The notes under the pieces were generated by a model. It saw nothing but the letters and a program-made list of their open reading frames with translations. It did not search any database and was not told where the DNA came from. Shown here in pieces: positions 34,132 to 45,332 of a stretch of DNA of 64,000 nucleotides (position 1 is the stretch's first letter; each line of letters starts with the position of its first letter). Source of the stretch: Nodosilinea sp. WJT8-NPBG4 (GTDB lineage: Bacteria; Cyanobacteriota; Cyanobacteriia; Phormidesmidales; Phormidesmidaceae). Made by a program: the position numbers and the translations under genes. The stretch is from the NCBI GenBank assembly GCA_019359285.1, contig JAHHHQ010000042.1:120414-184413 (forward strand). The letters are read 5' to 3'.

Positions 34132-35484
34132 CTAGCTCTTTGCCACTGTTTGTCGAATCAGCTCAAACACCGCCCGTATGCCCATCGCCTCGCCGCCCTC
34201 GGGGCGACCGGGCAGGCTACGCACGTTCCAGGCCATCAGATCGAGGTGTACCCAAGGAATCTCAGGCCGGGTGAACTCCTGCAAAAACAGAGCAGCCGTG
34301 ATCGACCCGCCAAAGGAGCTGTTCGAGATGTTGGAGAGGTCGGCCACGGAGCTGTCGATCATGCTGCGGTAGGGTTGGTGCAGGGGCAGCTGCCAGAGGG
34401 GGTCATCGACTTCTAGACCACAGGTCAATAGTGTATTGGCCAGCTCGGGTTGGTTGCTAAAGCAGGCGGGTAGCTCGGTGCCCAGTGCAACGCGGGCTGC
34501 CCCGGTGAGGGTGGCAAAATCGACTACCAGCTGGGGGGCGGGTTCTTCGCAGACGGCTTCCCAGAGAGCATCGGCTAGCACCAGACGACCCTCGGCGTCA
34601 GTGTTGCCAACTTCCACCGTTAGCCCCCGACGGGAGGGCACCACATCCAGCGGGTGAAGGGCATTGCCCGCAATACTGTTTTCGACTGCCGGAATGAGTA
34701 CCCGTAGGCGCACAGGCAGCTCGAGACCCATGATCATCTCGGCGAGACCGAGGGCGTTGGCGGCACCGCCCATGTCTTTTTTCATCAGCTTCATGCCGGC
34801 GGCGGGCTTGATGTCGAGGCCGCCCGTATCAAAGCAGACGCCTTTGCCCACCAGAGTGACTTTGGGGGCATCGGGGTTGCCCCACGTAATGTCGAGCAGG
34901 CGGGGAGCCTGGGTGTAGGCGCGCCCCACGGCGTGGATCATCGGGTAGTTTTGGTTGATCAGTTCCTCTCCAACCAGGGTGGTAAGGTTGGCGAGGTGGC
35001 GATCGCACAGTTTCTGCGCCGCTACCTGAAGCTGCTCTGGCCCCATGTCACCTGCGGGGGTAGTGATCAGATCGCGCACTAGGGTCGTGGCTGCTACGGC
35101 GGTGGTGACGTAAGCGGTGTCGGCCCCAGTCGGAGGCACAAGCTCGGCCGCCGGTGGGGGAGCTTGACGTTTGTAGGGTGCAAAGCTATAGCGGCCCAGA
35201 CACCAGCCTAGCCAGAGCTTGGTAGCGGTGGCGGCAGGCCACTCGTCGGCTAGGGTGTAGGTCTGAGGAGGCAGGGTTTTAGCCAGATTTCCCAGAGTCC
35301 AGGTGTCGACTGGGTCGGGTTTACCCACCAGAATCTTGGCTAGGGTGCCCTCGGTGCCGGGTACTAAGCAGACGGTGCTGGGGTCAGCCTTAAACCCAGT
35401 GGATTGGGCCCAAGTCTGGCTGTCGGTGTGGTCTTTGGCGAGGTCGGTCTGATTTACCAGGTAGATGGGAATCGGCGTTGACAA
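34132..35484 (-). CDS. Leucyl aminopeptidase family (M17) metallopeptidase
   Basis: This is a dinuclear-metal aminopeptidase that removes N-terminal residues from peptides in the cytosol. The M17 fingerprint NTDAEGRLVLADAL and the metal-binding block VGKGVCFDTGGLDIKPAAGMKLMKKDMGGAANALG are intact. The N-terminal domain is short and divergent compared with PepA (about 500 residues). The TTG at 35484 is favoured because GGAGG lies 8 bases upstream; TTG at 35511 is an alternative that adds 9 residues. It shares direction with the M20 gene 128 bases upstream, so a peptide-degradation pair is likely. Confidence 0.92.
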   Translation of the reverse strand: MSTPIPIYLVNQTDLAKDHTDSQTWAQSTGFKADPSTVCLVPGTEGTLAKILVGKPDPVDTWTLGNLAKTLPPQTYTLADEWPAATATKLWLGWCLGRYSFAPYKRQAPPPAAELVPPTGADTAYVTTAVAATTLVRDLITTPAGDMGPEQLQVAAQKLCDRHLANLTTLVGEELINQNYPMIHAVGRAYTQAPRLLDITWGNPDAPKVTLVGKGVCFDTGGLDIKPAAGMKLMKKDMGGAANALGLAEMIMGLELPVRLRVLIPAVENSIAGNALHPLDVVPSRRGLTVEVGNTDAEGRLVLADALWEAVCEEPAPQLVVDFATLTGAARVALGTELPACFSNQPELANTLLTCGLEVDDPLWQLPLHQPYRSMIDSSVADLSNISNSSFGGSITAALFLQEFTRPEIPWVHLDLMAWNVRSLPGRPEGGEAMGIRAVFELIRQTVAKS

Positions 35485-35611
35485 CGTTACATCCTCCAGG
35501 GGTGCACCCAAATGAATCAGTCTATCGAAGTTTTGGCCTTGGGGTAAGGCCCAGCTGGCGCGAGCCTAGCTTTGGGTTGGTGTAAGTAGTTAATGAGCCT
35601 AAACCGGGTTT

Positions 35612-36808
35612 CTAATCAACGGGAGTCTGGGGCGGTAGCTGCCAATAGCGGTAGCTGGCGTAGGCCATGGTCAGCACTCCAGCAGCGATCGCCGACTCAT
35701 CCACTTCAAACTTGGGATGGTGTAGTGGGTAGTTGATAGCGCGGTCGGTAAAGCCCACACCAAGGCGAAACATCGTGCCTGGGGCATGCTCCAAATACAG
35801 CGAAAAGTCTTCGGCCCCTAGGGATGGCTCGTGGATAATTTGCAGATACTCGTTGCCTAGTGCTTCACTAACACAGCGGGCGGTGAGTTCGGTCAGAGTG
35901 GGGTCGTTGAGCACCGAGGGCACCCCCCGGCGATAGTTGATCTCGTACTTGGCCCCGTAGGGCTGGCATACTCCGGCGATAATCCCCTCAATCCATTGGG
36001 GCAGGTGGTTGCGGGTGTCGGGATGAAGCGATCGCACCGTGCCCAGCAGCTTCACCGTATCGGCAATTACGTTGGGGGCACGCCCGCCCTGAATTTGACC
36101 AATCGTCAGCACAATTGGGTGCAGTGGGTTCTGGGTGCGGCTGATGGCCTGCTGTAGGGTCGTAATCACCTGCGACGCGATCCAGATAGCGTCGATCGCC
36201 TCGTGGGGCCGTGCCCCGTGGCCCGACTCCCCCACAATAATAATTTCCAGGTCGTCGGCGGCGGCGGTGAGCGCCCCGTAGCGAATGCCAATGGTCCTCG
36301 CTGGCACTGTGGGGTAGGCGTGCAGCCCTAAAATAGCTGCGACCCCGACCATGACCCCGTCCTCAATCATCCAGCGGGCACCCTGGGCGGTTTCTTCAGC
36401 GGGCTGAAACAAAAATCGTGTGGTGCCCGGCAGTGGCAGGCCTAGCTGAGCCAGCACCATAGCTGTACCCAGGCCCACTGTTGTATGTACATCGTGACCG
36501 CAGGCATGCATAATGCCCGACTGGTTTGAAGCAAAGGGCAGGTTAACCCGTTCGGCAATGGGCAGGGCATCCATATCAGCCCGGATCGCCAAAATCCTAG
36601 AGTCACCATTGCCCGGCAGCTCAGCCACGACCCCGGTTTTGCCCACCAGCTCTTGCACCCGCAGCCCGCAGGATGAAAGCACCCCCGCCGCATAGGCTGC
36701 GGTTTTATACTCCTGTCCGCTGAGCTCTGGGTGGCTGTGCAGGTGGCGGCGAATCTCAATCAGGCGAGGCGAAATTGCCTCAACAATCGATTTAATCTGG
36801 CTCAGCAT
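35612..36808 (-). CDS. M20 family amidohydrolase (amino acid amidohydrolase/aminoacylase-like)
   Basis: This 398-residue zinc-dependent hydrolase cleaves N-acyl bonds of amino acids or peptides. It has IRRHLHSHPELSGQEYKTA at the start, the metal-binding HACGHDVHTTVGLG, the FQPAEETAQGARWMIEDG block with catalytic Glu, and the dimerisation-domain sequence SGHGARPHEAIDAI. The late LGAEDFSLYLEHAPGTMFRLGVG completes the family pattern. Start and length are typical for the amidohydrolase group that includes IAA-amino acid hydrolases and HipO. It is upstream of the M17 gene on the same strand. Confidence 0.93.
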   Translation of the reverse strand: MLSQIKSIVEAISPRLIEIRRHLHSHPELSGQEYKTAAYAAGVLSSCGLRVQELVGKTGVVAELPGNGDSRILAIRADMDALPIAERVNLPFASNQSGIMHACGHDVHTTVGLGTAMVLAQLGLPLPGTTRFLFQPAEETAQGARWMIEDGVMVGVAAILGLHAYPTVPARTIGIRYGALTAAADDLEIIIVGESGHGARPHEAIDAIWIASQVITTLQQAISRTQNPLHPIVLTIGQIQGGRAPNVIADTVKLLGTVRSLHPDTRNHLPQWIEGIIAGVCQPYGAKYEINYRRGVPSVLNDPTLTELTARCVSEALGNEYLQIIHEPSLGAEDFSLYLEHAPGTMFRLGVGFTDRAINYPLHHPKFEVDESAIAAGVLTMAYASYRYWQLPPQTPVD

Positions 36809-36933
36809 GGGTTAGCACTGTCGGTAATGGCCACGTTTAGCCTAAAACAGGCCGGCCTTGATGTAACACACCGCACCAACCCGATAGACTGGTTGCCCAC
36901 TGACAGCCAATATATCCCTGGGCGAGCCAAAGT

Positions 36934-38361
<1,428 letters not shown>

Positions 38362-38597
38362 GGCATAACCGCAGTAACAGCTTCTTAGGGTTTGAATGCT
38401 CTGGGCCAGGCACTGACGCGCCAGGGAGCAGCTATTGATAACACCAGGAATACGACCAATTCAGCCAGTGACAAACAGGGACTCTGCGTATTTCTACTAG
38501 TAATGTGATAACAGATTCGTAAGAAAGCTATAAAGTGCCTGATTGATATTTTACTTCATCTTCATATACACATTACTTGGCTATTGTAAAAAACGCT

Positions 38598-41500
38598 TCA
38601 CAAGGTGATAGGTGCCAGGGGCTCTATTGTCGGATCGTGGCCTCCTACCTGGTTGGTACGCAATACCCACAGGCTAGCTCCGTAGCGAAGGCAGAGCTGG
38701 GTTATGGTGTCGCTGGCTTTGCGCGGCAGCATGGTGCGCCAGCTCAAGAGTCCACGGCCCACTGTCTGAAGCGGAAAATCTGATAAGTTGCTGCCCAAAG
38801 ATTCTCGCTCGTCGGCCCAGTCGGCTCGGGCGCTGCCAAAGGGCAGGAGTTTTTGCTGGAGGTGCCGGCGCAGGTCAAGCAACTGCTGAAACTGCTGGGC
38901 CTGGTCGGGGTTGTCAGCCTCCCAGGCTTTGAGGGTAGCTCGGTGGGAGATGACGGCAGCTTCCAGGTGGGCGGCGCTGGCATACATGGCCTGATTCGAG
39001 TCTTGGGCGCAGTTGTTGGCGGGGCCGACGTAGGTGACGCCGGTGCCATCGCCGGTTCGGTAGCGGGCAGTCATGAGCTCTAGCTCGATGCGCAGGTCGT
39101 CGAGGGCAGCCCAGGCGGCTCCGTTGAAGTCGAAGGGCTCGGTGTAGGCGGGCAGCTTGATCAAAATATCGGAGACGGGGCGGGTGCCCAAGAATCCCCA
39201 CTGGCGATCGCCCATGTATTTTGACCAATCGAGGGTGCCCGCTACCAGCCCCCGCCGGTTGTGGGTATAGACCTGGTGATAGTGGATATCGAACTGAAGT
39301 TCCTGGGTGAGCGGCTCGCGCGCTACGGTGGCAATGCCGTAGGCAAAGTGACCAAAGTAAACCGGACCTCGGGCGGCAGGCTCGCGGTTTTGGCCGCCGA
39401 TGCCGCCGTAGACGTGGACCAGCAGAGCCTGGTCCCCCTCTTGCCACTCGGCGATCGCTGCCTGCTCAGAGGGAGTTTTAGGATCGATCAGCACTGACTC
39501 GGTGGTGCCTTTCTTCTGCACCAGGTTTTCCCACGATTCGTGGTGCAAGTGCTGTCGTCCCTGGCGACCGCTGTCGATGATGCGATCGGGTCGCAGTTGA
39601 AAGAGCCGGCGGGGCCGCAGCGCCTGCACCACAAACTCGCCGTCGTGGGCCTGGGCCCCGTGGATATACCAGCCGGTGGCGTTGAGGGGCGATCGCTCTA
39701 GCTCCCGGCTGGTTGATGGCTCTATGCCATCCCCATCGGGCACAACCTGCGGTAATCGCACGGTTTCTTTAAGTCCATCAAAGGCCTGGGTGTCAGGGTT
39801 GTAGTGGACTACATGGTAGCGATCGCTCGCTCCTGCCACCGGGCTCAAAAACTGCACTAGGGCGTAGTAAAGACCGGCAATTTGAATTGGCTCATGGCCA
39901 ATGGTGATGGAAATGGCTGCATTCGACAGCGTGCCATCCAATTCTGTAGACTCCTCAATGCTGACCGGCTCAGGCAGCTTGACGATAATGTCGTCAACGG
40001 GGTGAGCCCCGGCCAAAGATTCTAATGGGGTGACCAACCGCCAGTGGTTGAGGCGAGTAGGCAAAATCATGCCCTCCCGGTGCGAGGCCTCGGCCTCGGC
40101 GCTGAAGTGAATGTCGCGGGTCACGGCCTGGAATCGTTTTTTCAGCCCCGGATTGCACCGCCAGCGCAGGTGTACCCGCTGCCCAAGGTAGTGCTGGTAG
40201 GCCGGAGGTGTGTGCAGGAGCTCAAACCAGATGCCCTCCAGCTGAAGGCGATCGCTGGCGTTGGGCAAAATCAGCCGCCCCAGCCAGTCGCCCACCGGAC
40301 GGTACTGAGGGGTGGGCAGGGTTTGCTGCACCGGGTAGTAGCTGGGATGGTTAAAGGGCGCGCTCTGGAACCGGTAATAGTCGCCGGGATTGACCACCTG
40401 AATCTTCTGAATATCCAGGTGCTGGCGCAGGTCGCCCGCCACAATGTCGAGGGTGAGGTCGAGGGTTTGCTGCAAGTGGCTGCGGCCATCGGGCAAAAAA
40501 GCCTGGTCGTCGAGCACGCCGCCGGGCACCTGATGGCCCACCGGTCCTAGGCTGATAAAGCTAATTTTGCCCTTGCGTTTAGCCCGATTCCAGTAGCTCA
40601 GGGGGGCGATCGCCCAGCGACGCGGAAACATAATTGGCCCCAACCGCTCGACTGGGTCGCGGCTGCCCACCAGGTGATAGAGCTGCTCCGCCTCCATTAC
40701 CCGCCCGTTGCCGCCAATCACCCCAGCCAGAGAAATTACCTCAATCGGAGCTCCTAAGGCCCGCTTGAGAAAGGGCACAATGCCCACGGCAATCTGCCCA
40801 CCTCCGCTGTAGCCAATCAGCGTGAGGGGAATGCCCCCCTGGGCTGGGTAGCCGTTTTCTAGCAGGCTTTCGTAGACCTGCTGGGCCACCCCCTGGTTGT
40901 AGATCGGGCCAAAGCGCTGGTCGGCCGACACTGCCACAATCAAAATATTGCGAATGTTGATGATCATTCCCACCCAGGGGCCGAGCCGCCGGGTCAGGGT
41001 TTCGACCCCGCGCCAAAAGAATGCCAGGGGGCGGTTTTCGGTCAGCGAACGGTTGAGCACCGAGTAGGAAATCAGCCCCTTAACCAGGGTGATGTCGGCA
41101 GGGAGACTATGGTCTAGTTCGTTGAGGTAGCGAGCCACGGTGGGCTGGTAGTCGGCGGTAGACTGGCTGATGCCGTCGAGGTAGACAATATACCGGCGAG
41201 GCAGCTTGGTGGGAGTTCCTTCTGTCTTGGGCGGCTGGGAAGGATGGGTCGAAGCTTCGTCGCTGTACCAGCCAGCCCACCAGCCTAAGGCTTCTAGGGG
41301 AGCCAGCATGGCCCCCACCACCAGGGCGATCGCGCCAATCCAGATCAGGTCAGCAAACCAGCGGGCCGGACGACTCTGGCCGTACCACTGCGTCATCAAC
41401 CCTCGCAGGGGCTCTAGGCTTAGGGCCACGACCAGGGCTAGCAGACCCAGACCGCCATAGATCCACAGCAGGGTCAACCGCCGCGATCGCCGCTTGAGCA

Positions 41501-42221
41501 AGGCCCCCGGTAGGGGTTTGGCACCCGTAAGGACGGGCGTCGCTAGGACGAGGCCCTCGGAGGCGATCGCCGTGGATGGCCCTGGCCCTAAAGGATTAGC
41601 CGCAATGAGCAGTTTGAGCTGACCGCGATCGACCACCAGCTGTACCCCCGCCGCCCAGTTGGCCAGCCAGCGCCCTAGGTTGACAATCGGTTGCCCCACG
41701 GTGGTTTGTTGCACCACTACCAGCCCCAGCCAGCCGAGCGCCACATGCCCCGCCGCCTGCCCCACCGGAATCTGGCCCAACACCGCCAGAGCAAACACCA
41801 CCGCTAGCAAGCTAAGCAGCGCCAGCAGCCGCAGCAGCGGCACGCCCAGATAGGGCATGGCTCCCAAAAAGCTAAACATCAAAGGCAGATAGCTCAAGGC
41901 CAAACTACCCTGCACCACCCGCCAGGGAATCGGTTGATCGAGCAGCCAGCGACTCACCATCCAAATGCTGAGCACCCAAAACAGGTAGCCCGCGACAAAC
42001 AGTAGGGCCGACAGCACCAGGCTGAGCACAAACCGCAGCGGCTTGACTCGGTTGACGAAGAGCACAATGCCCTGACCCACCGCCTGGGAAAAGCCCGCGA
42101 CAAACACTAGCCCCAGGACAACGCTGTCGGGCGTCTGGTGAAAGACTTGAAAGGCCTCTGGGTCTAATCTCAACACCCCTGCCACCAGCTGCCAAAGGGT
42201 GTTAAAGGCAGGGTCAGCCAT
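38598..42221 (-). CDS. Large membrane protein with alpha/beta-hydrolase domain
   Basis: This 1207-residue protein has about seven membrane helices in the first 320 residues, resembling YIP1-type bundles (VSRWLLDQPIPWRVVQGSLAL). An alpha/beta-hydrolase domain follows, with YIVYLDGISQS near the start and the nucleophile elbow LIGYSGGGQIAV (Ser472). Further on comes a duplicated strand-rich part with DDIIVKLPEP and SDILIKLPAY, HFAYGIATVA and TYVGPANNCAQDSNQAM, whose Cys1071 lies in a motif that looks catalytic. The start at 42221 overlaps the PHP gene by 8 bases; 42266 would overlap by 53. I know no name. Membrane lipid or peptide hydrolysis is a guess. Confidence 0.75.
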   Translation of the reverse strand: MADPAFNTLWQLVAGVLRLDPEAFQVFHQTPDSVVLGLVFVAGFSQAVGQGIVLFVNRVKPLRFVLSLVLSALLFVAGYLFWVLSIWMVSRWLLDQPIPWRVVQGSLALSYLPLMFSFLGAMPYLGVPLLRLLALLSLLAVVFALAVLGQIPVGQAAGHVALGWLGLVVVQQTTVGQPIVNLGRWLANWAAGVQLVVDRGQLKLLIAANPLGPGPSTAIASEGLVLATPVLTGAKPLPGALLKRRSRRLTLLWIYGGLGLLALVVALSLEPLRGLMTQWYGQSRPARWFADLIWIGAIALVVGAMLAPLEALGWWAGWYSDEASTHPSQPPKTEGTPTKLPRRYIVYLDGISQSTADYQPTVARYLNELDHSLPADITLVKGLISYSVLNRSLTENRPLAFFWRGVETLTRRLGPWVGMIINIRNILIVAVSADQRFGPIYNQGVAQQVYESLLENGYPAQGGIPLTLIGYSGGGQIAVGIVPFLKRALGAPIEVISLAGVIGGNGRVMEAEQLYHLVGSRDPVERLGPIMFPRRWAIAPLSYWNRAKRKGKISFISLGPVGHQVPGGVLDDQAFLPDGRSHLQQTLDLTLDIVAGDLRQHLDIQKIQVVNPGDYYRFQSAPFNHPSYYPVQQTLPTPQYRPVGDWLGRLILPNASDRLQLEGIWFELLHTPPAYQHYLGQRVHLRWRCNPGLKKRFQAVTRDIHFSAEAEASHREGMILPTRLNHWRLVTPLESLAGAHPVDDIIVKLPEPVSIEESTELDGTLSNAAISITIGHEPIQIAGLYYALVQFLSPVAGASDRYHVVHYNPDTQAFDGLKETVRLPQVVPDGDGIEPSTSRELERSPLNATGWYIHGAQAHDGEFVVQALRPRRLFQLRPDRIIDSGRQGRQHLHHESWENLVQKKGTTESVLIDPKTPSEQAAIAEWQEGDQALLVHVYGGIGGQNREPAARGPVYFGHFAYGIATVAREPLTQELQFDIHYHQVYTHNRRGLVAGTLDWSKYMGDRQWGFLGTRPVSDILIKLPAYTEPFDFNGAAWAALDDLRIELELMTARYRTGDGTGVTYVGPANNCAQDSNQAMYASAAHLEAAVISHRATLKAWEADNPDQAQQFQQLLDLRRHLQQKLLPFGSARADWADERESLGSNLSDFPLQTVGRGLLSWRTMLPRKASDTITQLCLRYGASLWVLRTNQVGGHDPTIEPLAPITL

Positions 42222-43119
42222 GGTTGGAGCTCGACAGGCAATTCTTCGCTGGAGAGGCTGCGCCAACGCCTAGAGTCGCTGCGGCTTGCTTGATCGGGGG
42301 CAGCAAGTCTAAAGGCAAATGGAGCTGATTCAGCCCAGCAGCTTCCTTAGGTTGATGCTTGGCCCTGGGGTTGGGAGTACTGGCTTTCGCTTCTGAGGGG
42401 CCGTGGAAGTCACTGCCGCCGGTCATCACTAGGTCGTGATCACGGCAGTAGGTTTCTAGACGCCGGACATCGCTGGGGCTGTGGTGGGGATGATAGACCT
42501 CGACCCCCATCAGCCCGGCCTCCACCAGCTGGGGCAGGAGCGCGTCAACGGTGGAGCCCTTAAAAAGATAAGGATGCGCCCACACCGGCACAGCGCCGCA
42601 GTCCCGCAGCAGCTGAATGCCCTCAGCGGCAGAAAATTTGTCGTACTGCACAAAGACGGGGCCATTGTCCCCTAGCCAGCGATCGAAGGCCTCCCGCTTC
42701 GACTCGACGTAGCCCGCTTTGACCAGGGCGGCCGCCAAGTGGGGACGACCGGGAGCCATATTGCTTGACATGGCGGGTAGCTCAATGGGATAGCCCAGTT
42801 CAGCCAGCTTTTCGATCATCTGCTGGGCGCGGCGGCGGCGGCCCTCAATGCGCGATCGGAGAGGTGGTTCCAGGGATTCTCGGTCGGGGTAGAACCCTAG
42901 AATGTGAAGTGATCGCCCGTTTTCTACGGTGCTCAGTTCTACCCCCGGCACCACCTCTAGATGGTCTCCCGCGGCGGCGATCGCCTCGTCCCATCCGGCC
43001 ACGGTGTCGTGGTCAGTAATTGCCAATGCCTTCACCCCCGCCGCGATCGCTGCTGCTACGAGTTCAGCGGGGGATAGAGTGCCGTCAGAAAAGGTGGTGT
43101 GACTGTGCAGATCGAGCAT
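42214..43119 (-). CDS. PHP-domain phosphoesterase (TrpH-like)
   Basis: This 301-residue metal-dependent phosphoesterase has MLDLHSHTTFSDGTLSPAELV (metal ligands His4 and His6), AITDHDTVAGWDEA, VVPGVELSTVENGRSLHILGF and the late VMTGGSDFHGP. It belongs to the PHP group that includes 5'-3' nucleoside phosphatases such as YciV/TrpH. The last 25 residues differ from the family and the stop lies inside the start of the next gene, an overlap of 8 bases that suggests co-expression with the large membrane protein. Confidence 0.9.
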   Translation of the reverse strand: MLDLHSHTTFSDGTLSPAELVAAAIAAGVKALAITDHDTVAGWDEAIAAAGDHLEVVPGVELSTVENGRSLHILGFYPDRESLEPPLRSRIEGRRRRAQQMIEKLAELGYPIELPAMSSNMAPGRPHLAAALVKAGYVESKREAFDRWLGDNGPVFVQYDKFSAAEGIQLLRDCGAVPVWAHPYLFKGSTVDALLPQLVEAGLMGVEVYHPHHSPSDVRRLETYCRDHDLVMTGGSDFHGPSEAKASTPNPRAKHQPKEAAGLNQLHLPLDLLPPIKQAAATLGVGAASPAKNCLSSSNHG

Positions 43120-43161
43120 TGCAGAGAAGCTGGTTTATTTCCATTGTGCCGTATTTGCCCG

Positions 43162-43671
43162 CTACGCCGCTGCTGTGGCCTGGTCAATGGCTTTTTCTAC
43201 CAGGGCTTTTGCCTTTTCATCAAGGGCTAACCAGTTGATTTCACCATCCTCGTCCAGCAAAGCCGGATCCACCGAAACGGGCTGCTGTGGATGATAGTTG
43301 TCGAAGCACACCTCAAAGCACAGCTCCCAAACGTCTAGGGTAGCCGTGCGAGGCTCCTCGGCTGAGGCTTTGTCAGCGCTCTGGGTCAGCCGCAGCTCAT
43401 AGCCGGGGGCTGGGGTAGGCAGCTGACTGAGCTGTTGGCGAATGGCTTTTTCGTCATCTGGGGACGCCTCAGAGAGCTGAGCAGCTAAATCACGCACCTG
43501 CTGGCGCTGCTCAGGGGTGGCATTGCCGGGCCAGCGCAGCTGCTCTAAATAGTCGGTGCGCCAGTCGAGGGTTTCAGTGTGTTTGCGAATATTGTCGACT
43601 ACGCGAATCAGGCAGGGCTGCATTAGCTCAGCCGCTTGGGCTTCATCGGTGGGAGAGGCAAAGGTCAGCAT
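43162..43671 (-). CDS. Conserved cyanobacterial hypothetical protein
   Basis: This 169-residue soluble protein starts MLTFASPTDEAQAAELMQPC and has LIRVVDNIRKHTETLDWRTDY, then LTQSADKASAEE and the Trp/Cys block VWELCFEVCFDNYHP. From memory it resembles a cyanobacterial protein family without known function (Asp/Glu-rich middle, conserved LW.LCF.VCF.NY). The ATG at 43671 fits that pattern; the open frame to 43773 has no coding character. Confidence 0.75.
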   Translation of the reverse strand: MLTFASPTDEAQAAELMQPCLIRVVDNIRKHTETLDWRTDYLEQLRWPGNATPEQRQQVRDLAAQLSEASPDDEKAIRQQLSQLPTPAPGYELRLTQSADKASAEEPRTATLDVWELCFEVCFDNYHPQQPVSVDPALLDEDGEINWLALDEKAKALVEKAIDQATAAA

Positions 43672-43848
43672 GGCAAAACCTAGGACAGCATCGGTGCGTC
43701 GATTGGGGTTGGCCCAGCTGAGATCAATCCCGCCAGTGCAACCGCGTGACAGCATTTTAGCTGACCCCTGCACCCCCCAAATTTGTCTGCCCCTGCTTCA
43801 ATAGAAGGCGAGAGGGCAGCCCTGCACTGCCATCACCCCCGAGGACCT

Positions 43849-44433
43849 ATGCCCCAGAGGCCTTTCCATAGCCCCGGTGCCGGGCTTGAATATCGCTTGC
43901 TGATGGCCCTGATCCTAGCCAGTGCTGCCCTGGTTACGGTGCTGCTGATTCAGCTATTGCTACCCTGGCTAGTGGTTGGCGGGTTAATTGTGGGTGCCCT
44001 GTGGTTTTGGCGACGGCAAAGGGCCCGAGAGCGGGCGCTGCACCAGATTTTTTATGCCCAGGTTGCGGCTCATCAGGGGCGCATTAGCGTGCTTGACTTT
44101 GCGATCGCCGCCCAGCTTACCGGCAGCGAGGCCCGGCGATTTCTCGACCAGCGCGCCCAAGACTTTTGGGGCGACTTTGAGCCCACCTCGACCGGGGATG
44201 TGCTCTACACGTTTCGTTCCCCCAGTACCCTGGCGGCTGAGAGCGCAGCGCTTCAGGTGCTCTCGCTCACCGCTGCCGATCTGGCCCAGCGCCTAGGCTG
44301 CACCGAAGCTGAGCTAACCCAGCCATCAGTGGCATTAAATCTGCTGGCGTGGAGCCGCGATCGCGACCCTGACGGCTGCGGCTGGCGATACGATGCCGGG
44401 CGCGATCGCTACTGGCCGGTACCGAAGGGGTAG
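43849..44433 (+). CDS. Membrane-anchored hypothetical protein
   Basis: This 194-residue protein has a long hydrophobic region with two helices (LLMALILASAALVTVLLIQL and WLVVGGLIVGALWFW, about residues 17-55). It then has a soluble part with FYAQVAAHQGRISVLDFAIAAQLTGSEARRFL. That part resembles a winged-helix fold, as does a similar repeat further on (SLTAADLAQRLGCTEAELTQP). No family is named. The ATG at 43849 is chosen; frame upstream of it is unsupported. It is divergent from the gene to the left. Confidence 0.7.
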   Translation: MPQRPFHSPGAGLEYRLLMALILASAALVTVLLIQLLLPWLVVGGLIVGALWFWRRQRARERALHQIFYAQVAAHQGRISVLDFAIAAQLTGSEARRFLDQRAQDFWGDFEPTSTGDVLYTFRSPSTLAAESAALQVLSLTAADLAQRLGCTEAELTQPSVALNLLAWSRDRDPDGCGWRYDAGRDRYWPVPKG

Positions 44434-44595
44434 AGATACAAGGTTTCAGGAACAGCTCTCGCCTTCAAGCTGTGACCCTAAACCCGAAACCCAAACTTCC
44501 CCTCAATCATGAATCTTTGACCAAATCCTTTACAAAATGGCCACCGTTTCTGAGCATGGTAAAGGTCTTTCACCACGCACTAGGAATAGGTATCT

Positions 44596-45045
44596 ATGGA
44601 ACGCACTTTTTTGATGATCAAGCCCGACGGCGTTCAGCGCGGTCTGATCAGCAACATCATTGGCCGGTTTGAAACCAAGGGCTTCACCCTGGTGGGCCTG
44701 AAGTTCATGGCTGTCTCCCGCGAGCTGGCCGAAAAGCACTACGACGTGCACCGCGAGCGCCCCTTCTTCGCTGGCCTGGTTGACTTCATCACCTCTGGCC
44801 CAGTGGTCGCCATGGTGTGGGAAGGCGAGGGCGTGATCGCCTCGGCCCGCAAGATCATTGGTGCGACCAAGCCCCTTGAAGCTGAGCCCGGCACCATTCG
44901 CGGCGACCTGGGTGTGACCGTAGGCCGAAACATCATCCACGGCTCCGATGCTCCCGAAACTGCCCAGGCTGAGATCGCCCTGTGGTTCACCGAAGCCGAA
45001 CTTGTCAGCTGGGAACCCGCTGCCAAAGGCTGGCTCTACGAGTAA
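44596..45045 (+). CDS. ndk: Nucleoside diphosphate kinase
   Basis: This 149-residue enzyme transfers the gamma phosphate of ATP to nucleoside diphosphates through a phospho-histidine. It starts [20 protein letters not shown]. The active-site motif is [22 protein letters not shown], with the phosphorylated His in the IIHGSD segment. Length and sequence are typical. A strong terminator lies 34 bases after the stop, so the gene is probably monocistronic. Confidence 0.98.
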   Translation: MERTFLMIKPDGVQRGLISNIIGRFETKGFTLVGLKFMAVSRELAEKHYDVHRERPFFAGLVDFITSGPVVAMVWEGEGVIASARKIIGATKPLEAEPGTIRGDLGVTVGRNIIHGSDAPETAQAEIALWFTEAELVSWEPAAKGWLYE

Positions 45046-45079
45046 ATCTTTAGGCTTAGTCTTAAGCTGATTGCAACAG

Positions 45080-45123
45080 GCATTGCAGCTTTCTTCAAGA
45101 AAGCTGCAATGCTTTGTTCTTTA
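45080..45123 (+). terminator. Rho-independent terminator of ndk
   Basis: GCATTGCAGCTTTCTT and its exact complement AGAAAGCTGCAATGC form a stem of 15 base pairs with a tiny loop, followed by TTTGTTCTTT. Confidence 0.9.
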
Positions 45124-45332
45124 AAGGGTGATGCTTTTGATCTGCCGCTGGCCCTGGCCGGAGCTGCTGTGGCAAAAGAACGAAATAGAAGAGCGAAAAA
45201 TGAAGAAAATGCCCCGTAGGTTTAAATCTTGGCATTTTGGGCTGTACTAACCCAGACCTCACCTGCTATTCGTTCCGGCTAAGCCTTCAGCCGTGTTTTT
45301 AAGGATGCAATTTGCTGGCACAGAGCGCGGAT

